Shown here one piece after another: positions 17,170 through 26,628 of a stretch of 64,000 nucleotides of DNA; within the stretch, counting starts at the first letter, position 1, and each line of letters opens with the position of its first letter. The notes beneath the pieces were generated by a model. The model saw only the letters and a program-made list of their open reading frames with translations. It ran no database searches and was not told the DNA's origin. This DNA comes from a virus. The stretch spans positions 1-64,000 of IMG/VR virus record IMGVR_UViG_3300008117_000032. The stretch is one strand, 5' to 3'. Made by a program: the position numbers and the translations under genes.

Positions 17170-19504
17170 AAATATAATAATATATCCTGATTATGCGTTT
17201 CCCACGGTCGAATTCGTTGATTCTGGCTCAACCTCAACATATTTGAAGCTTGAAGACGATTCACCACTACTACATTTGCATTGGACAGATAATAGTAATA
17301 TTGTTTATCTTGCTTGGAGAAGTGATAAACCTTCATTTGTAACTTACAATAGTAACCTCAAGATAACAACTAGTTTAAAAAATTCAGCAGGAACACTTAT
17401 CAACTCTACAGGATGGGTTGGTAATAGAGAACCAACTGGTGCTCAAGGTAGTATTGGTTTTCAAGGGGGACAAGGTGCTCAAGGAAATCAAGGTTCCCAG
17501 GGAGTGACAGGTGGTCAAGGTGCTCAAGGTTCACAAGGGGGTCAAGGAGCACAAGGTCCAACAGGGGCTCAAGGTATTACTGGCTCACAAGGTTCCCAAG
17601 GTGCTGTAGGTCCACAAGGCGCACAAGGTGGTCAAGGTGCTCAGGGTGCAATAGGTGCACAAGGCGATACTGGTTCTCAGGGTTCACAAGGAGGTCAAGG
17701 TGCTCAAGGTGCCACAGGTTCACAGGGAGCGGTCGGTTCTCAGGGTTCACAAGGTGGACAAGGTGCTCAAGGGCCGGTAGGGTCACAAGGTGCTACAGGT
17801 TCTCAGGGTTCACAAGGAGGTCAAGGTGCTCAAGGTGCCACAGGTTCTCAGGGAGCGGTTGGTTCCCAAGGGTCACAAGGAGGTCAAGGAGCACAAGGAC
17901 CAGTTGGGTCACAAGGAGCTACAGGTTCCCAAGGTTCACAGGGAGGACAAGGAGCTCAAGGTGGACAAGGTTCACAAGGTGCCATAGGTTCACAAGGTTC
18001 ACAAGGTGGACAGGGAGCTCAGGGTCCCGTTGGTTCAGCAGGAGCCACAGGTTCCCAAGGTTCACAAGGTGGACAGGGAGCTCAAGGGCCAGTAGGTGCA
18101 CAAGGGGCCACGGGCTCACAAGGTTCGCAGGGAGGCCAAGGAGCACAAGGTCCAGTAGGTTCTGCGGGTGCCACAGGTTCCCAAGGCTCACAGGGTGGAC
18201 AAGGAGCTCAAGGAGCGCAAGGTTCGGGTGGTAATCAAGGAGCTCAAGGACCAACAGGTGGACAAGGAGCTCAAGGAGGACAAGGTTCTCAAGGTGGTAA
18301 GGGTGCTACAGGACCAACAGGTGGACAAGGAGCTCAAGGAGCGCAAGGTTCGGGTGGTAATCAAGGAGCACAAGGACCAACAGGTGGACAAGGAGCTCAA
18401 GGAGGACAAGGTTCACAAGGTGCCAAAGGTGGTCAAGGTTCACAAGGTGGACAGGGAGCACAAGGAGCACAGGGGCCTGTAGGTGCCACAGGTTCACAAG
18501 GTTCTCAAGGAGGACAAGGTGCTCAAGGAGCACAAGGTGGTAAAGGTAACCAAGGAGCTCAGGGACCAACAGGAGGACAAGGTGCGCAAGGAGCTCAAGG
18601 CCCAGGAGGAGCCCAAGGAGCACAAGGACCGGCAGGAGGACAAGGTGCGCAAGGAGCTCAAGGTGGTAAAGGTAACCAAGGAGCACAAGGACCGGCAGGA
18701 GGACAAGGTGCGCAAGGAGCTCAAGGCAGTGGTGGAAACCAAGGAGCCCAAGGTTCACAGGGAGGACAAGGTTCTCAAGGTGGTGGTGGTGCAACAGGAG
18801 CTCAAGGAGCTCAAGGTTCTCAAGGTGGACAAGGTGCTCAGGGTCCTGGCGGAGCACAAGGTGCTCAGGGTCCTGGCGGACCAACGGGTAACCGAGGTCC
18901 ACAGGGAGCTCAAGGTCACACAGGACCTCCTGGTGGAGGAGGTGGAACTGGTTCTCAAGGAGCCCAAGGTCCATCACAAGGTAATGGAAACCAAGGTGCA
19001 CAAGGTGCTCAAGGTCCTGGAGGACCAACCGGTCCTACGGGTAATCAAGGTGCTCAAGGGACTGGTGGTGGAACAGGAGGAACAGGTCCACAAGGTGCTC
19101 AAGGTGGAGGTGGTGGAACTGGTCCACAAGGTGGCACAGGACCAACAGGGGCACAAGGTGCATCAGGTGCACCTGGACCATCGGATTTAAGGTTCAAAAC
19201 TAATATCAGACCAATTACAGATAGTTTGGACAAAATATTAAAGACTAGAGGTGTTTCCTACCATCTAATAAAAGATGATGAAAGACCCGAGTTACTTCAG
19301 ATAGGTTTTATTGCACAAGAGTTGCAGTTGGTATTTCCTGAACTCGTTTATGAAGACCCAGAAACCACAATGTTATCAATAAGATTTGAAACGATTATAT
19401 CAGCTTGTTTAGAGGCAATCAAAGAACAATCCACCCTTTTAGATTTCCATGAAAGGAAATTAGAAAAATTGGAAATGTTAGCAAGCGGAAAAAAAGGGAT
19501 TTAA
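17162..19504 (+). CDS. Collagen-like tail fibre 3 with S74 chaperone domain
   Basis: A 780 aa paralogue beginning at a GTG that overlaps the end of fibre 2 by 8 bases (protein [14 protein letters not shown]). An N-terminal domain of about 90 residues is followed by Gly-X-Y triplets rich in GSQ, GGQ and GAQ (about 93-670) and an S74 domain from about 674 ([12 protein letters not shown] ... [13 protein letters not shown]) with a coiled-coil end. N-termini of fibres 2 and 3 share the S-(D/E)-x-I-I-Y-P pattern. A bidirectional terminator follows. Confidence 0.92.
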   Translation: MSENIIIYPDYAFPTVEFVDSGSTSTYLKLEDDSPLLHLHWTDNSNIVYLAWRSDKPSFVTYNSNLKITTSLKNSAGTLINSTGWVGNREPTGAQGSIGFQGGQGAQGNQGSQGVTGGQGAQGSQGGQGAQGPTGAQGITGSQGSQGAVGPQGAQGGQGAQGAIGAQGDTGSQGSQGGQGAQGATGSQGAVGSQGSQGGQGAQGPVGSQGATGSQGSQGGQGAQGATGSQGAVGSQGSQGGQGAQGPVGSQGATGSQGSQGGQGAQGGQGSQGAIGSQGSQGGQGAQGPVGSAGATGSQGSQGGQGAQGPVGAQGATGSQGSQGGQGAQGPVGSAGATGSQGSQGGQGAQGAQGSGGNQGAQGPTGGQGAQGGQGSQGGKGATGPTGGQGAQGAQGSGGNQGAQGPTGGQGAQGGQGSQGAKGGQGSQGGQGAQGAQGPVGATGSQGSQGGQGAQGAQGGKGNQGAQGPTGGQGAQGAQGPGGAQGAQGPAGGQGAQGAQGGKGNQGAQGPAGGQGAQGAQGSGGNQGAQGSQGGQGSQGGGGATGAQGAQGSQGGQGAQGPGGAQGAQGPGGPTGNRGPQGAQGHTGPPGGGGGTGSQGAQGPSQGNGNQGAQGAQGPGGPTGPTGNQGAQGTGGGTGGTGPQGAQGGGGGTGPQGGTGPTGAQGASGAPGPSDLRFKTNIRPITDSLDKILKTRGVSYHLIKDDERPELLQIGFIAQELQLVFPELVYEDPETTMLSIRFETIISACLEAIKEQSTLLDFHERKLEKLEMLASGKKGI

Positions 19505-19520
19505 AAATCCCTTTTTTTTA
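19491..19520. terminator. Bidirectional rho-independent terminator
   Basis: AAAAAGGGATTT pairs with AAATCCCTTTTT, flanked by A run and T run, between the fibre cluster and the convergent minus-strand gene. Confidence 0.85.
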
Positions 19521-20369
19521 TTTATAGTTTTTGTTGATAATGTCTCTAATCTCGAAAGTTGTATTGTAGAACATACTTAGGAACTTTTTCCATATTTCAG
19601 GATTAAATTTCTTAATCAATTCGACATAGTGTAAATAATATGGTTCCTCACCTCTTTCAGGAAGTAAGTCCGCCAAATGGGGCATATCTGCGGTCAGATT
19701 CTTAAGAACTTTGAATGAATCTTGTCCTACGTGTTCGTCATTGATTCTGAAAAGAATGTCTTGACTGAGCTTATTTAATGGCTCACCCTTGGCAAAATAG
19801 TTGAGAATATTTTTCAAAGACTTATCCAAAATCTCTTTGTTTTCAATTTTTCTTAATCTTTTTGCTCTTCTTTCAAATTCTCTTACAAGACCTTCCAAGA
19901 ACTCATTTGATATCGCAAAGAATTCTATTGGATGACCCCAATACTTTTCATCAGACTTTTCATCATAGCTCAACATATATTTTGGAGACCAAGAACTACT
20001 TTGAGTTGGGTCACTGGCGTGTATCATCTCATGATAGATTGTAAGATAAAGATTTTTCTTAGATTCGTAATATTTTGGATTTACCTCGATATAAATGTCT
20101 GCGGGGTCATAAGATTTACTCGGTTTAGTTCCCATAAATCCCAAGTATTTCAATCTTGGATTAACAATCACTTTTACCAAACCGTCAACACCATTTGCAG
20201 TTTTGAAGGGGATAACATCAACAACCTCTTTCTTATTACCGTAATTTTTGTTTCGGTCATTCCAAAGGTTTTCTACGACCGAATTAATTTTTTGTAGTAA
20301 TTCAGGTGTGAATTTATATCTTTTAGCTTCAGATAAAATATCGGATAATATGTTGATGAATTTAGGCAT
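19518..20369 (-). CDS. Zincin-like metalloprotease (HEMIH) with internal-protein-like N-terminus
   Basis: A 283 aa protein starting MPKFINILSDILSEAKRY, an N-terminus of the shared LxxILxE type. A zinc-metalloprotease helix YHEMIHASD lies at about residues 112-120 and a downstream HPIEFFA could supply further ligands or substrate contacts. It overlaps the upstream minus-strand gene by 8 bases. Known families with such motifs cut proteins; target unknown. Packaging into the head and delivery with the DNA is an inference. Confidence 0.75.
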   Translation of the reverse strand: MPKFINILSDILSEAKRYKFTPELLQKINSVVENLWNDRNKNYGNKKEVVDVIPFKTANGVDGLVKVIVNPRLKYLGFMGTKPSKSYDPADIYIEVNPKYYESKKNLYLTIYHEMIHASDPTQSSSWSPKYMLSYDEKSDEKYWGHPIEFFAISNEFLEGLVREFERRAKRLRKIENKEILDKSLKNILNYFAKGEPLNKLSQDILFRINDEHVGQDSFKVLKNLTADMPHLADLLPERGEEPYYLHYVELIKKFNPEIWKKFLSMFYNTTFEIRDIINKNYK

Positions 20370-21144
20370 TCAAATCAGTCCTCCAATCTATGTTTATTTT
20401 ATTAGGTTTGATTTTACCTGTATAAGAATCAAATACTTGTTTGAAAGGTAATTGAGCTTGTTTGATGTTTTTGATTCTTGTCATGTTATCTCCTATCCCT
20501 GTAGATAAATAGGCTTGAATCTCATCATCTACCACATTTTCTCCATATCCCATACCAGTTATTTTTCTTGCTACCGATTCTCTTACATTTGGCTCGAGTC
20601 TTTCTATGTTTTTCATTTGTTTGTTCTTATAAATTGGAGATGAAAACCAAAGACCATGTGCTACTTCGTGAAAAATAAGTGAAGGGTCTTCACCATTACT
20701 TTGGTCAATACCAATTAAATAGAAATCCTCTCCACCTACTAACGTTCTAATCGTATCTATTACACTAAACATTATCAAATCATAAAAATTTACGTCTGGA
20801 ATAACTTTCATACAAGATTCAATTGAGTTACAAGGGATATTATAACCTGCCCAATCTTCATGATAAGAGAAATAATCTTTCTTGGTCTTTTTCTTGTAAT
20901 GTTTCACGTAGTCATACCATTTGAAACCTTTTCCTCTAAATGTCTCGGAATCTGACTCATAAAACTCCTGATACCTCATAAAAACTCTTGCTCTTAATTT
21001 GTCGTCTTTGATGACAAGAGCAAAAATCTTTGGATACATCTCGAAAAGTTCTATTTGGGATAAAATATTTTTGATGTTTGGTGGAGGAGTTTTTCTTGGA
21101 GTAAAGCCTCTTTGTTCAACTAATATGTATTTTACGTAAGCCAT
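20362..21144 (-). CDS. Zincin-like metalloprotease (HEVAH)
   Basis: A 260 aa protein starting MAYVKYILVEQRGF, again with the ILxE N-terminus. FHEVAHGLWF at about residues 158-167 is a zinc-binding HExxH helix, and DDEIQAYL about 55 residues later offers the Glu third ligand of a gluzincin arrangement. Start codon overlaps the preceding gene's stop by one base, so 22154-19518 is one operon. Substrate unknown. Confidence 0.72.
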   Translation of the reverse strand: MAYVKYILVEQRGFTPRKTPPPNIKNILSQIELFEMYPKIFALVIKDDKLRARVFMRYQEFYESDSETFRGKGFKWYDYVKHYKKKTKKDYFSYHEDWAGYNIPCNSIESCMKVIPDVNFYDLIMFSVIDTIRTLVGGEDFYLIGIDQSNGEDPSLIFHEVAHGLWFSSPIYKNKQMKNIERLEPNVRESVARKITGMGYGENVVDDEIQAYLSTGIGDNMTRIKNIKQAQLPFKQVFDSYTGKIKPNKINIDWRTDLNA

Positions 21145-22154
21145 TAAAAATAATCAGAAAATATTTCATTTATGTTTTTGTCAAGCAATCTTGAGTCAGG
21201 GTAATCAGGAAACCACAATCTGAGACAATCCTTTTCTTCCCTAATTATTTCTATAAAACTTCCATGGTAATCAAGTGTTCCTGAATTTCCATAACCTTTG
21301 TTAGAATGTAAAAAATCATTCACGATACCTTCGAAATCATATATTGGTATTTTGAATTTTTCAACCACAGTTTCTTTTTTGTATGGGTGGGGAACATTTA
21401 TCCATTGTTTTTTTTCGGTGTTGAAATATTCATCCAATTTATTGAAAATGCTATTATATACCTCACTTTCGTAAGCAGAATTATATGAATTAGAATGAAC
21501 AGAGTATAAATCAGATTTTACATCGGCAAGCTCATCTTTTAGTAAACTATTCATGGACTCCTCATCGTCGATTATTCTCGTCACATTTTCTGAATCTATA
21601 GTCCAATAATTTTCATGTCCTTGCTCAGTGGCTATTAACTCCATTTCTTCCGTATCAGGACTCAACTGTTGACCTGATAATTCTTTAACAATCCTTTCTT
21701 TAAAAATTTCTAAATTCTCTTTGGTTAGTTCTTCAATGACATCTCTGTAAACATCATCGGTTGTGTCCCAATAAGGTTCGAAAACATCCTCACCAACTAA
21801 AATACTTTCAATTGTATCTCTACTCGGACCGTCTCTTCTATCATCACAAAATAAAATTGCTAAATCAACTCTGTCACCTTGCCAATAAACATCTTTACCT
21901 TCTATTACAACATCAGATAAAATCTCATTCATCCATTTGTAATATTTTTCTCTATCATTATCGTATAACCACAAAAGATATTCATTTTGCCAATCTTCGG
22001 AACCCGCAGCATTCTTCGGGTCGATTTCACCCATCAAACCTCTTTTCTTCAACACATTGAACCATGTTTCATAATCACCAAAATATTTTTTTACATCCAA
22101 GTCATTATTATTGAATGATTCCAAGAAACCACGTATAGAATATTCATTTTCCAT
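21144..22154 (-). CDS. Unknown acidic phage protein, 336 aa
   Basis: The start is set at 22154 (MENEYSIRGFLESF), because TATTTATA lies 4 bases upstream on this strand; an in-frame ATG at 22181 would precede the motif. Acidic, Trp/Tyr-rich, mainly helical. No recognised domain. First gene of a three-gene minus-strand operon with the two zincins. Confidence 0.7.
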   Translation of the reverse strand: MENEYSIRGFLESFNNNDLDVKKYFGDYETWFNVLKKRGLMGEIDPKNAAGSEDWQNEYLLWLYDNDREKYYKWMNEILSDVVIEGKDVYWQGDRVDLAILFCDDRRDGPSRDTIESILVGEDVFEPYWDTTDDVYRDVIEELTKENLEIFKERIVKELSGQQLSPDTEEMELIATEQGHENYWTIDSENVTRIIDDEESMNSLLKDELADVKSDLYSVHSNSYNSAYESEVYNSIFNKLDEYFNTEKKQWINVPHPYKKETVVEKFKIPIYDFEGIVNDFLHSNKGYGNSGTLDYHGSFIEIIREEKDCLRLWFPDYPDSRLLDKNINEIFSDYF

Positions 22155-22158
22155 ATCA

Positions 22159-22166
22159 TATAAATA
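22159..22166 (-). promoter_or_regulatory. TATTTATA late-type promoter motif
   Basis: Minus-strand TATTTATA immediately downstream of the terminator at 22167 and 4 bases from the start at 22154. Confidence 0.5.
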
Positions 22167-22193
22167 CAAAAAAAGGGACAAATTTTGTCCCTT
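22167..22193 (-). terminator. Rho-independent terminator
   Basis: On the minus strand AAGGGACAAAA pairs with TTTGTCCCTT and is followed by a T run. It closes the 59-aa gene upstream. Confidence 0.82.
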
Positions 22194-22220
22194 GAATTAT
22201 TTTTTTGTGAAGTGGACATA

Positions 22221-22400
22221 TTAGTCCCTAATGTATCCGTTAGTTTGTCCTTTGTTGGTGTTATAATATTTTTCAACAGTTTTTTTAACTGTTTCTTTCA
22301 ATTCTTGATTTTTGGTCATAATTGTTTTTTGAACTGCCTCTTGAGCTAGCTTTTGAGCTTCAGGCGAGGTATTCTGTTTGTTTTTACATCCGCATCCCAT
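22221..22400 (-). CDS. 59-aa small phage protein with N-terminal CGC
   Basis: Starts MGCGCKNKQNTSPEAQKLAQ and continues as a single charged helix ending NTNKGQTNGYIRD. The MGCGC start resembles small phage proteins I have seen annotated as hypothetical. A TATTTATA/TATAAATA pair lies 22 bases upstream and a clean terminator follows, so it is a self-contained transcription unit. Confidence 0.65.
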   Translation of the reverse strand: MGCGCKNKQNTSPEAQKLAQEAVQKTIMTKNQELKETVKKTVEKYYNTNKGQTNGYIRD

Positions 22401-22422
22401 GGTAAAAAGATTTTTTAGTTTT

Positions 22423-22436
22423 TATTTATATAAATA
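22423..22436. promoter_or_regulatory. Overlapping TATTTATA / TATAAATA motif
   Basis: TATTTATATAAATA, readable in both directions, upstream of the minus-strand 59-aa gene. Confidence 0.45.
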
Positions 22437-22467
22437 TTACTTCCAACCAATTATAATTAAAAAAAGA

Positions 22468-22475
22468 TATTTATT
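22468..22475 (+). promoter_or_regulatory. TATTTATT late-type promoter motif
   Basis: Lies 12 bases upstream of ATG 22488. Confidence 0.45.
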
Positions 22476-22487
22476 AAAGAAAACTTG

Positions 22488-24248
22488 ATGAAAATTTTAG
22501 AATTAATATTAGAAAACAAATCAGAAGAACTCAAAGCTAAGTATGGAACGAAATTTTCTGAGGAGCAATTGAAAAAAATCATTGATAACGTTCCTCAAAA
22601 ATTTTGGGATTGGGTTGCCAAAAACTTTGAGGTGATGAACTTTGAATCTAACTTTCAAGACTTAGTCAGAAAACTTAGAGAATTTGATAAGATTTCATCA
22701 AACCTACCTAAAACTGATATTAATTCATATAAAAGTGTTTCCGAACTCAGTGATGAATTACAAAAATATGCGAACAGACCAAGAAGAGATTATAAACAAG
22801 TTGAGGGTGGTAAAGTTGTTTTCGATGATGGAAGATTTTTTGTTGTGAATCCTCAAACACATCAGGCTTCATGCTATTACGGTAAAGGAACAAAGTGGTG
22901 CACCGTGGCAAGTTCAGACCACCAATTCAATTATTATAACACAGAGGGTAAATTGTTTTATATTTTAGATAGAAGTGCTGATTCATCTGACCCATTCTAC
23001 AAAGTAGCCTTGCTCAACAAATTTGACGGTAACAAAAGTTTTTTCACGGCCACAGACCAACAAACAAATATATATCCTGCTCATGTGGGCACCGCTAAAT
23101 ACAATGAGATAATTAATCAGATAACTGAATACATGAACTCAGAGTATTCTGAACAAATAAAGATTTTTAATGACAAAGAAGCCGCGAAAAAAGAAAAAGA
23201 GAGACAAGAAGCACTAAGACAAGCAAGAATATTAAGGCAAATGAGAGACGATGCTGAGGAGAGAAGGATGGAAAATGAATGGGCTCTTGGTCCCGATTGT
23301 CCTGAAGAGGGTTTGAAAGCCCACGCCCTTTTAGATTGGTTGGTTGACACAAGTGACGTTTCAGCGTTGACAAATGAGGACAGAATAGAAATTCAGAGAC
23401 TTAAAGATGAAATCGAGAGACTTAAAAACCAATACGATAATAGTGAGGAAGTAGAAACAGACATTTTAGACGAAATCAGTGACTTAGAGGATGAGTTGAA
23501 TGAATTAGAGGAAAAAATTGATGTATACAACATAATACCCACAGGAGAGTATTATGATTGCACGGAATTTGAGGTAATAGATGCAGGTTTGAGTGATAGA
23601 AAATATGCGGTGGGAACGGAGGGTGAAATGCAATCAAGTTGTGAGGAAAGGGTGGATTCATTAATTGACGATATTGGTTATGGCGGTTTCAGTAGTGGGT
23701 TTGCGAGAGGTTTCATTGACGATGAACAAGTCGCGGACTATGCAAGAGACTACTTAGGGGACGATGTATATCAAAATCCTGAGGTTTATTTGGATGAAAG
23801 TGAGAGACAATTATCTTCCAAACAAAAAGAAGAAATCGAAATTCTCAAAATGAGAATAAAAAGAACCGAAGTAGAAATTGAGAGATTTGAGGAACTAATT
23901 GGGGACGGGGGAGATGATGATTCGATTCAAGATAAAATAGATGAACTAAGTGAATTGATAGTAGAATATCAGGATGAAATCGATGATATTGAGAACGACC
24001 CTGATGGAGAATTCCCTGATGATTTGGTTGAAGAAAAAGTTGATGAATTAGTTGATGATGTTATGAGAGACCCCGAAGGTTTTTTAAATGAGCATGGGAT
24101 TGACTGGGAACAATTTATAGACAAAGATGAATTTATACAAGGGGTGATAGATGCTGATGGATTTGGGCAAACACTTAATTCTTACGATGGGAATGCTGAT
24201 GAGGTGAAAATTCAAGACCAATGGTTTTACGTAATGAGAATTGATTAA
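22488..24248 (+). CDS. WCT-motif phage protein with acidic coiled-coil tail
   Basis: A 586 aa protein; start ATG 22488 (MKILELILENKSEE), one codon after an in-frame TTG. The N-terminus has the LxxILxE-type signal. Residues about 105-210 carry the WCT signature (CYYGKGTKWCTVASSD, then YYNTEGKLFYILDRS) shared with the 6286 protein. Residues about 225-265 are a charged helix, and about 290-end alternate acidic coiled coils (EIERLKNQYDN, ELNELEEKID) with globular parts. Function unknown; a packaged protein is an inference from N-terminus and promoter motif. Confidence 0.8.
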   Translation: MKILELILENKSEELKAKYGTKFSEEQLKKIIDNVPQKFWDWVAKNFEVMNFESNFQDLVRKLREFDKISSNLPKTDINSYKSVSELSDELQKYANRPRRDYKQVEGGKVVFDDGRFFVVNPQTHQASCYYGKGTKWCTVASSDHQFNYYNTEGKLFYILDRSADSSDPFYKVALLNKFDGNKSFFTATDQQTNIYPAHVGTAKYNEIINQITEYMNSEYSEQIKIFNDKEAAKKEKERQEALRQARILRQMRDDAEERRMENEWALGPDCPEEGLKAHALLDWLVDTSDVSALTNEDRIEIQRLKDEIERLKNQYDNSEEVETDILDEISDLEDELNELEEKIDVYNIIPTGEYYDCTEFEVIDAGLSDRKYAVGTEGEMQSSCEERVDSLIDDIGYGGFSSGFARGFIDDEQVADYARDYLGDDVYQNPEVYLDESERQLSSKQKEEIEILKMRIKRTEVEIERFEELIGDGGDDDSIQDKIDELSELIVEYQDEIDDIENDPDGEFPDDLVEEKVDELVDDVMRDPEGFLNEHGIDWEQFIDKDEFIQGVIDADGFGQTLNSYDGNADEVKIQDQWFYVMRID

Positions 24249-24270
24249 TAGTTATAATAAATTATCTTTT
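24241..24270 (+). promoter_or_regulatory. Bacteroidota-like promoter, leaderless
   Basis: TTG at 24241-24243, 19 bases, TATCTTTT (24263-24270); ATG 24275 is 4 bases beyond. Confidence 0.5.
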
Positions 24271-24274
24271 TGTT

Positions 24275-25054
24275 ATGGCTAGACAAAAGAAACAACCGTT
24301 CAGATTGAAGCCCGATTGGATGTTGAAAAAACCTGTTGACTTCGAATACAACAAATATACTTTATTGGATTACCTTCAGAAGTGCGAAAACAATTTCAAC
24401 AATCTACAAATTTATCCTGACTTTGTAGAACTTTCACTTCATTTGGCTAACATACAATCACTTGTCAAAGAAAATAGGTTACTACTTACAAATAAGACAT
24501 TCGAGTCATGTGATGATGAGATTCTTCTTAAAGAATTGGTTCAAAAAAAACCAAGACAATTAAGTGATTCTGAATCCAATGAACTTGACAAGACAATCAA
24601 ATATTCTGGTAACAAATTATTTGACGCCTTCAATATGGCTAAGTCAATTTGGAACATGGCTTACGACCACATGGACCTCAGTCTCAAAAGAAATAAAAAT
24701 AATTTAGCCGCGGGGAAGGGGTATGTTTACTATTTCAAAAAATCCTTGAATGAAATTTTCATTTGGGAATATGAAATAAAAAAACCCGAGAACGAGAATT
24801 TCAATAGTAAAATTTATTTAAACCTCATATACAACACATTACCAAGTGATGTAACGTTGAACTCAATTATAGAAACCTTCTCAACTTGGAATGAAGAAGA
24901 ACATTTTAAAGATTTACCTATTTTTGAATTGAAGTCCACGAATGATTTCCCAATGGAGGAAACTTTCTTACCCATAATGAAAAGAAAAATAATGGCATAC
25001 GTTTTTCAGATTGTTAATTTAGAAAAAATAAATAATTTTGACTCTGAACTATAA
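24275..25054 (+). CDS. Unknown phage protein, 259 aa
   Basis: Starts MARQKKQPFRLKPDWMLKKP and has LLDYLQKCENNFN, a pattern I associate with conserved hypothetical proteins of large phages. Mostly helical, soluble. Begins a long co-directional run of small genes to 28313. Confidence 0.7.
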   Translation: MARQKKQPFRLKPDWMLKKPVDFEYNKYTLLDYLQKCENNFNNLQIYPDFVELSLHLANIQSLVKENRLLLTNKTFESCDDEILLKELVQKKPRQLSDSESNELDKTIKYSGNKLFDAFNMAKSIWNMAYDHMDLSLKRNKNNLAAGKGYVYYFKKSLNEIFIWEYEIKKPENENFNSKIYLNLIYNTLPSDVTLNSIIETFSTWNEEEHFKDLPIFELKSTNDFPMEETFLPIMKRKIMAYVFQIVNLEKINNFDSEL

Positions 25055-25068
25055 AATTATTATTTTTG
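25037..25068 (+). promoter_or_regulatory. Bacteroidota-type promoter, leaderless
   Basis: TTTG (25037-25040), 20 bases, TATTTTTG (25061-25068); ATG 25073 is 4 bases downstream. Confidence 0.65.
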
Positions 25069-25072
25069 TTTT

Positions 25073-25285
25073 ATGGGATTCAACAAAAGAATTATTTCAG
25101 CTGAATACACATTGAAAGCACTTGAAAACAATAGTCTTAAAGATTATTATGGAAAAAGTGATATGTTAATTTTTGAAGATGAACTGAGTTCAAAAGTTTA
25201 TGAATATTACAAAAGTGGAAAAAACGAAAAAGAAATTCTATTAACTATAAAAAACATGGAGGAAAAAACCAATGAAGTGTATTAA
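25073..25285 (+). CDS. Unknown small phage protein, 70 aa
   Basis: Starts MGFNKRIISAEYTLKALENN; helical, charged. Overlaps the next gene by 14 bases. No family recognised. Confidence 0.65.
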   Translation: MGFNKRIISAEYTLKALENNSLKDYYGKSDMLIFEDELSSKVYEYYKSGKNEKEILLTIKNMEEKTNEVY

Positions 25286-25505
25286 AGCTTTAAAAGCATC
25301 GAAAGACGTTGAGGTCGGTGACATCAAAAGAGTTGATGACAAAACCGCTTACAACATGGTTGGGAGTATGTGGGCATATATTCCCAAATCAGAATGGAAA
25401 CTTGTAAACCGTAAAACTAAAACTACAGAGCAAGTAACCGAACAAGTAGAAAAGAAACCCTACAAGAAGGGTCAAAAATCTGAAAAACATAAAAACAAAC
25501 AATAA
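25272..25505 (+). CDS. Small phage protein with basic tail, 77 aa
   Basis: The N-terminal half (VEVGDIKRVDDKTAYNMV, then MWAYIPKSEWK) looks like a small beta fold; the C-terminal third is very Lys-rich (KKPYKKGQKSEKHKNK), suggesting nucleic-acid contact. Its stop overlaps the next start by one base. Confidence 0.65.
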   Translation: MKCIKALKASKDVEVGDIKRVDDKTAYNMVGSMWAYIPKSEWKLVNRKTKTTEQVTEQVEKKPYKKGQKSEKHKNKQ

Positions 25506-25720
25506 TGGGAAACGTTAAGAATCATTTAATCGAAATGCTTCGTTTAGAAGCTGAAGCACAAAAAGCCAAAGCATTACTTACTTTGGAATTGTTATCAAAT
25601 CATGCATCAGGAATTGGAGACCACTCTACAGGAGATTTCTATAAAAATGCTGAAGAAGCACTCCAAATGTTGGTGGATGCCGATGATAAATTAGAAACAT
25701 TACAAAAATACTTTTTATAA
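25505..25720 (+). CDS. Small helical phage protein, 71 aa
   Basis: Starts MGNVKNHLIEMLRLEAEAQK; helical with a DHSTGDFYKNAEEAL segment. I recall similar starts in conserved hypothetical proteins of T4-like phages. Function unknown. Confidence 0.65.
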   Translation: MGNVKNHLIEMLRLEAEAQKAKALLTLELLSNHASGIGDHSTGDFYKNAEEALQMLVDADDKLETLQKYFL

Positions 25721-25721
25721 T

Positions 25722-25910
25722 ATGAAAAGATTCACAATCGTAGGTGTGAGAACTATTGATGAATATGTCACCTACACCGTTGAAGCCGAGACTGAAGATG
25801 AGGCAATCGAAATGGTTGAGAGTGGTGAGATTGATGACAATGACGACCATTGGCAAAAAGAAACATCAGGAGGTGAAGACTTTCACGTTCAAAACGTAGA
25901 AGAAATTTAA
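25722..25910 (+). CDS. Small acidic phage protein, 62 aa
   Basis: Pattern YTVEAETEDEAIEMVESGE is a beta-strand followed by an acidic helix seen in many tiny phage proteins. One base after the previous gene. Function unknown. Confidence 0.6.
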   Translation: MKRFTIVGVRTIDEYVTYTVEAETEDEAIEMVESGEIDDNDDHWQKETSGGEDFHVQNVEEI

Positions 25911-25915
25911 TTACA

Positions 25916-26041
25916 TTGAAAAAAATATTAAAAAAAATAGATTGGTGGTTTGACTATTACATTGTATGGATGTTGTATAATGGAAATAAGACTCATAGAT
26001 ATATTGAATACATGGAAAACAAATGGGGCTCAAAAAAATGA
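25916..26041 (+). CDS. 41-aa aromatic microprotein with TTG start
   Basis: In-frame reading from TTG 25916 gives MKKILKKIDWWFDYYIVWML, then YNGNKTHRYIEYMENKW. It sits 5 bases after the preceding stop and its stop overlaps the next start (ATGA), fitting the compact operon. Rich in Trp and Tyr, possibly membrane-peripheral. The non-ATG start lowers confidence. Confidence 0.45.
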   Translation: MKKILKKIDWWFDYYIVWMLYNGNKTHRYIEYMENKWGSKK

Positions 26042-26226
26042 ACAAATTAGATGATGGACTTAAAATATACTTGTCTATTTTGTTAGCTTCTTGGGTAACA
26101 ATTATAATTTATTTGGTTAACTATGAAAATCAAAATCACATCCAAGAAGAGTTCATAAAAAAAGAATTGGATTCATATCCCACAAATCACAGTCAAATCT
26201 CAGATTCAACTTTAAATGCTAGATAA
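26038..26226 (+). CDS. Small single-span membrane protein, 62 aa
   Basis: Start ATG 26038 chosen because it overlaps the previous stop. One hydrophobic segment (IYLSILLASWVTIIIYLV, about residues 10-27) with a polar C-terminal domain probably facing the periplasm. The next gene starts in its stop. Confidence 0.6.
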   Translation: MNKLDDGLKIYLSILLASWVTIIIYLVNYENQNHIQEEFIKKELDSYPTNHSQISDSTLNAR

Positions 26227-26453
26227 TGAGTAAAGAAATGGTAAACCACCCGAATCATTATGGTGGAGAAGAAAATCCTTACGAGGTGATTAAAGTTTGT
26301 GAGGCTTGGGAGTTACACAAAGATGCATATCTCTTCAATGTAGTCAAATACGTTGCAAGAGCCGGTAAAAAAGATTCTTCAAAAGAATTAGAAGACCTCA
26401 AAAAGGCTTCATTTTACTTAAACCGAAAAATACAAAATTTAGAAAATGAATAA
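26226..26453 (+). CDS. DUF3310 family protein
   Basis: A 75 aa protein with the DUF3310 hallmarks: VNHPNHYGG, YEVIKVCEAW, LFNVVKYVARAGKK and a C-terminal helix DLKKASFYLNRKI. Common in phages, sometimes annotated nucleotide-kinase-like, but activity is not established. It lies in a run of one- to eight-base overlaps. Confidence 0.9.
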   Translation: MSKEMVNHPNHYGGEENPYEVIKVCEAWELHKDAYLFNVVKYVARAGKKDSSKELEDLKKASFYLNRKIQNLENE

Positions 26454-26628
26454 ATTGAGTTTACTAGCAAAGACCTGTTTCTTGTTAGGTTTTATTGGTG
26501 TGATAGGTTCGATAATACTTTCTTTTATTGATGGTAAAGACTTTACTTGGCAGTTCATTACACTTCTTTGGATGGGTTCATCATTCGTTAATGAATTGAG
26601 AATAAAACAATTGGAGGACAAAAAATGA
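26446..26628 (+). CDS. Small membrane protein, 60 aa
   Basis: Two hydrophobic segments (CFLLGFIGVIGSIILSF and WQFITLLWMGSSFV) and a charged tail. Overlaps DUF3310 by 8 bases and APS kinase by 4. Confidence 0.6.
   Translation: MNKLSLLAKTCFLLGFIGVIGSIILSFIDGKDFTWQFITLLWMGSSFVNELRIKQLEDKK

Noticed and set aside
12380-19180. CRISPR-like repeats
   Set aside because: The repeated bases are in-frame collagen codons without conserved direct repeats or unique spacers of fixed length, and no cas genes are near.
12330-19190. Long open frames in other frames and on the opposite strand of the fibre genes (for example 12488-13576 minus, 15185-16756 plus)
   Set aside because: They are by-products of the Gly-X-Y repeat: low-complexity proteins with no family sense, lying fully inside fibre genes with clear domains.
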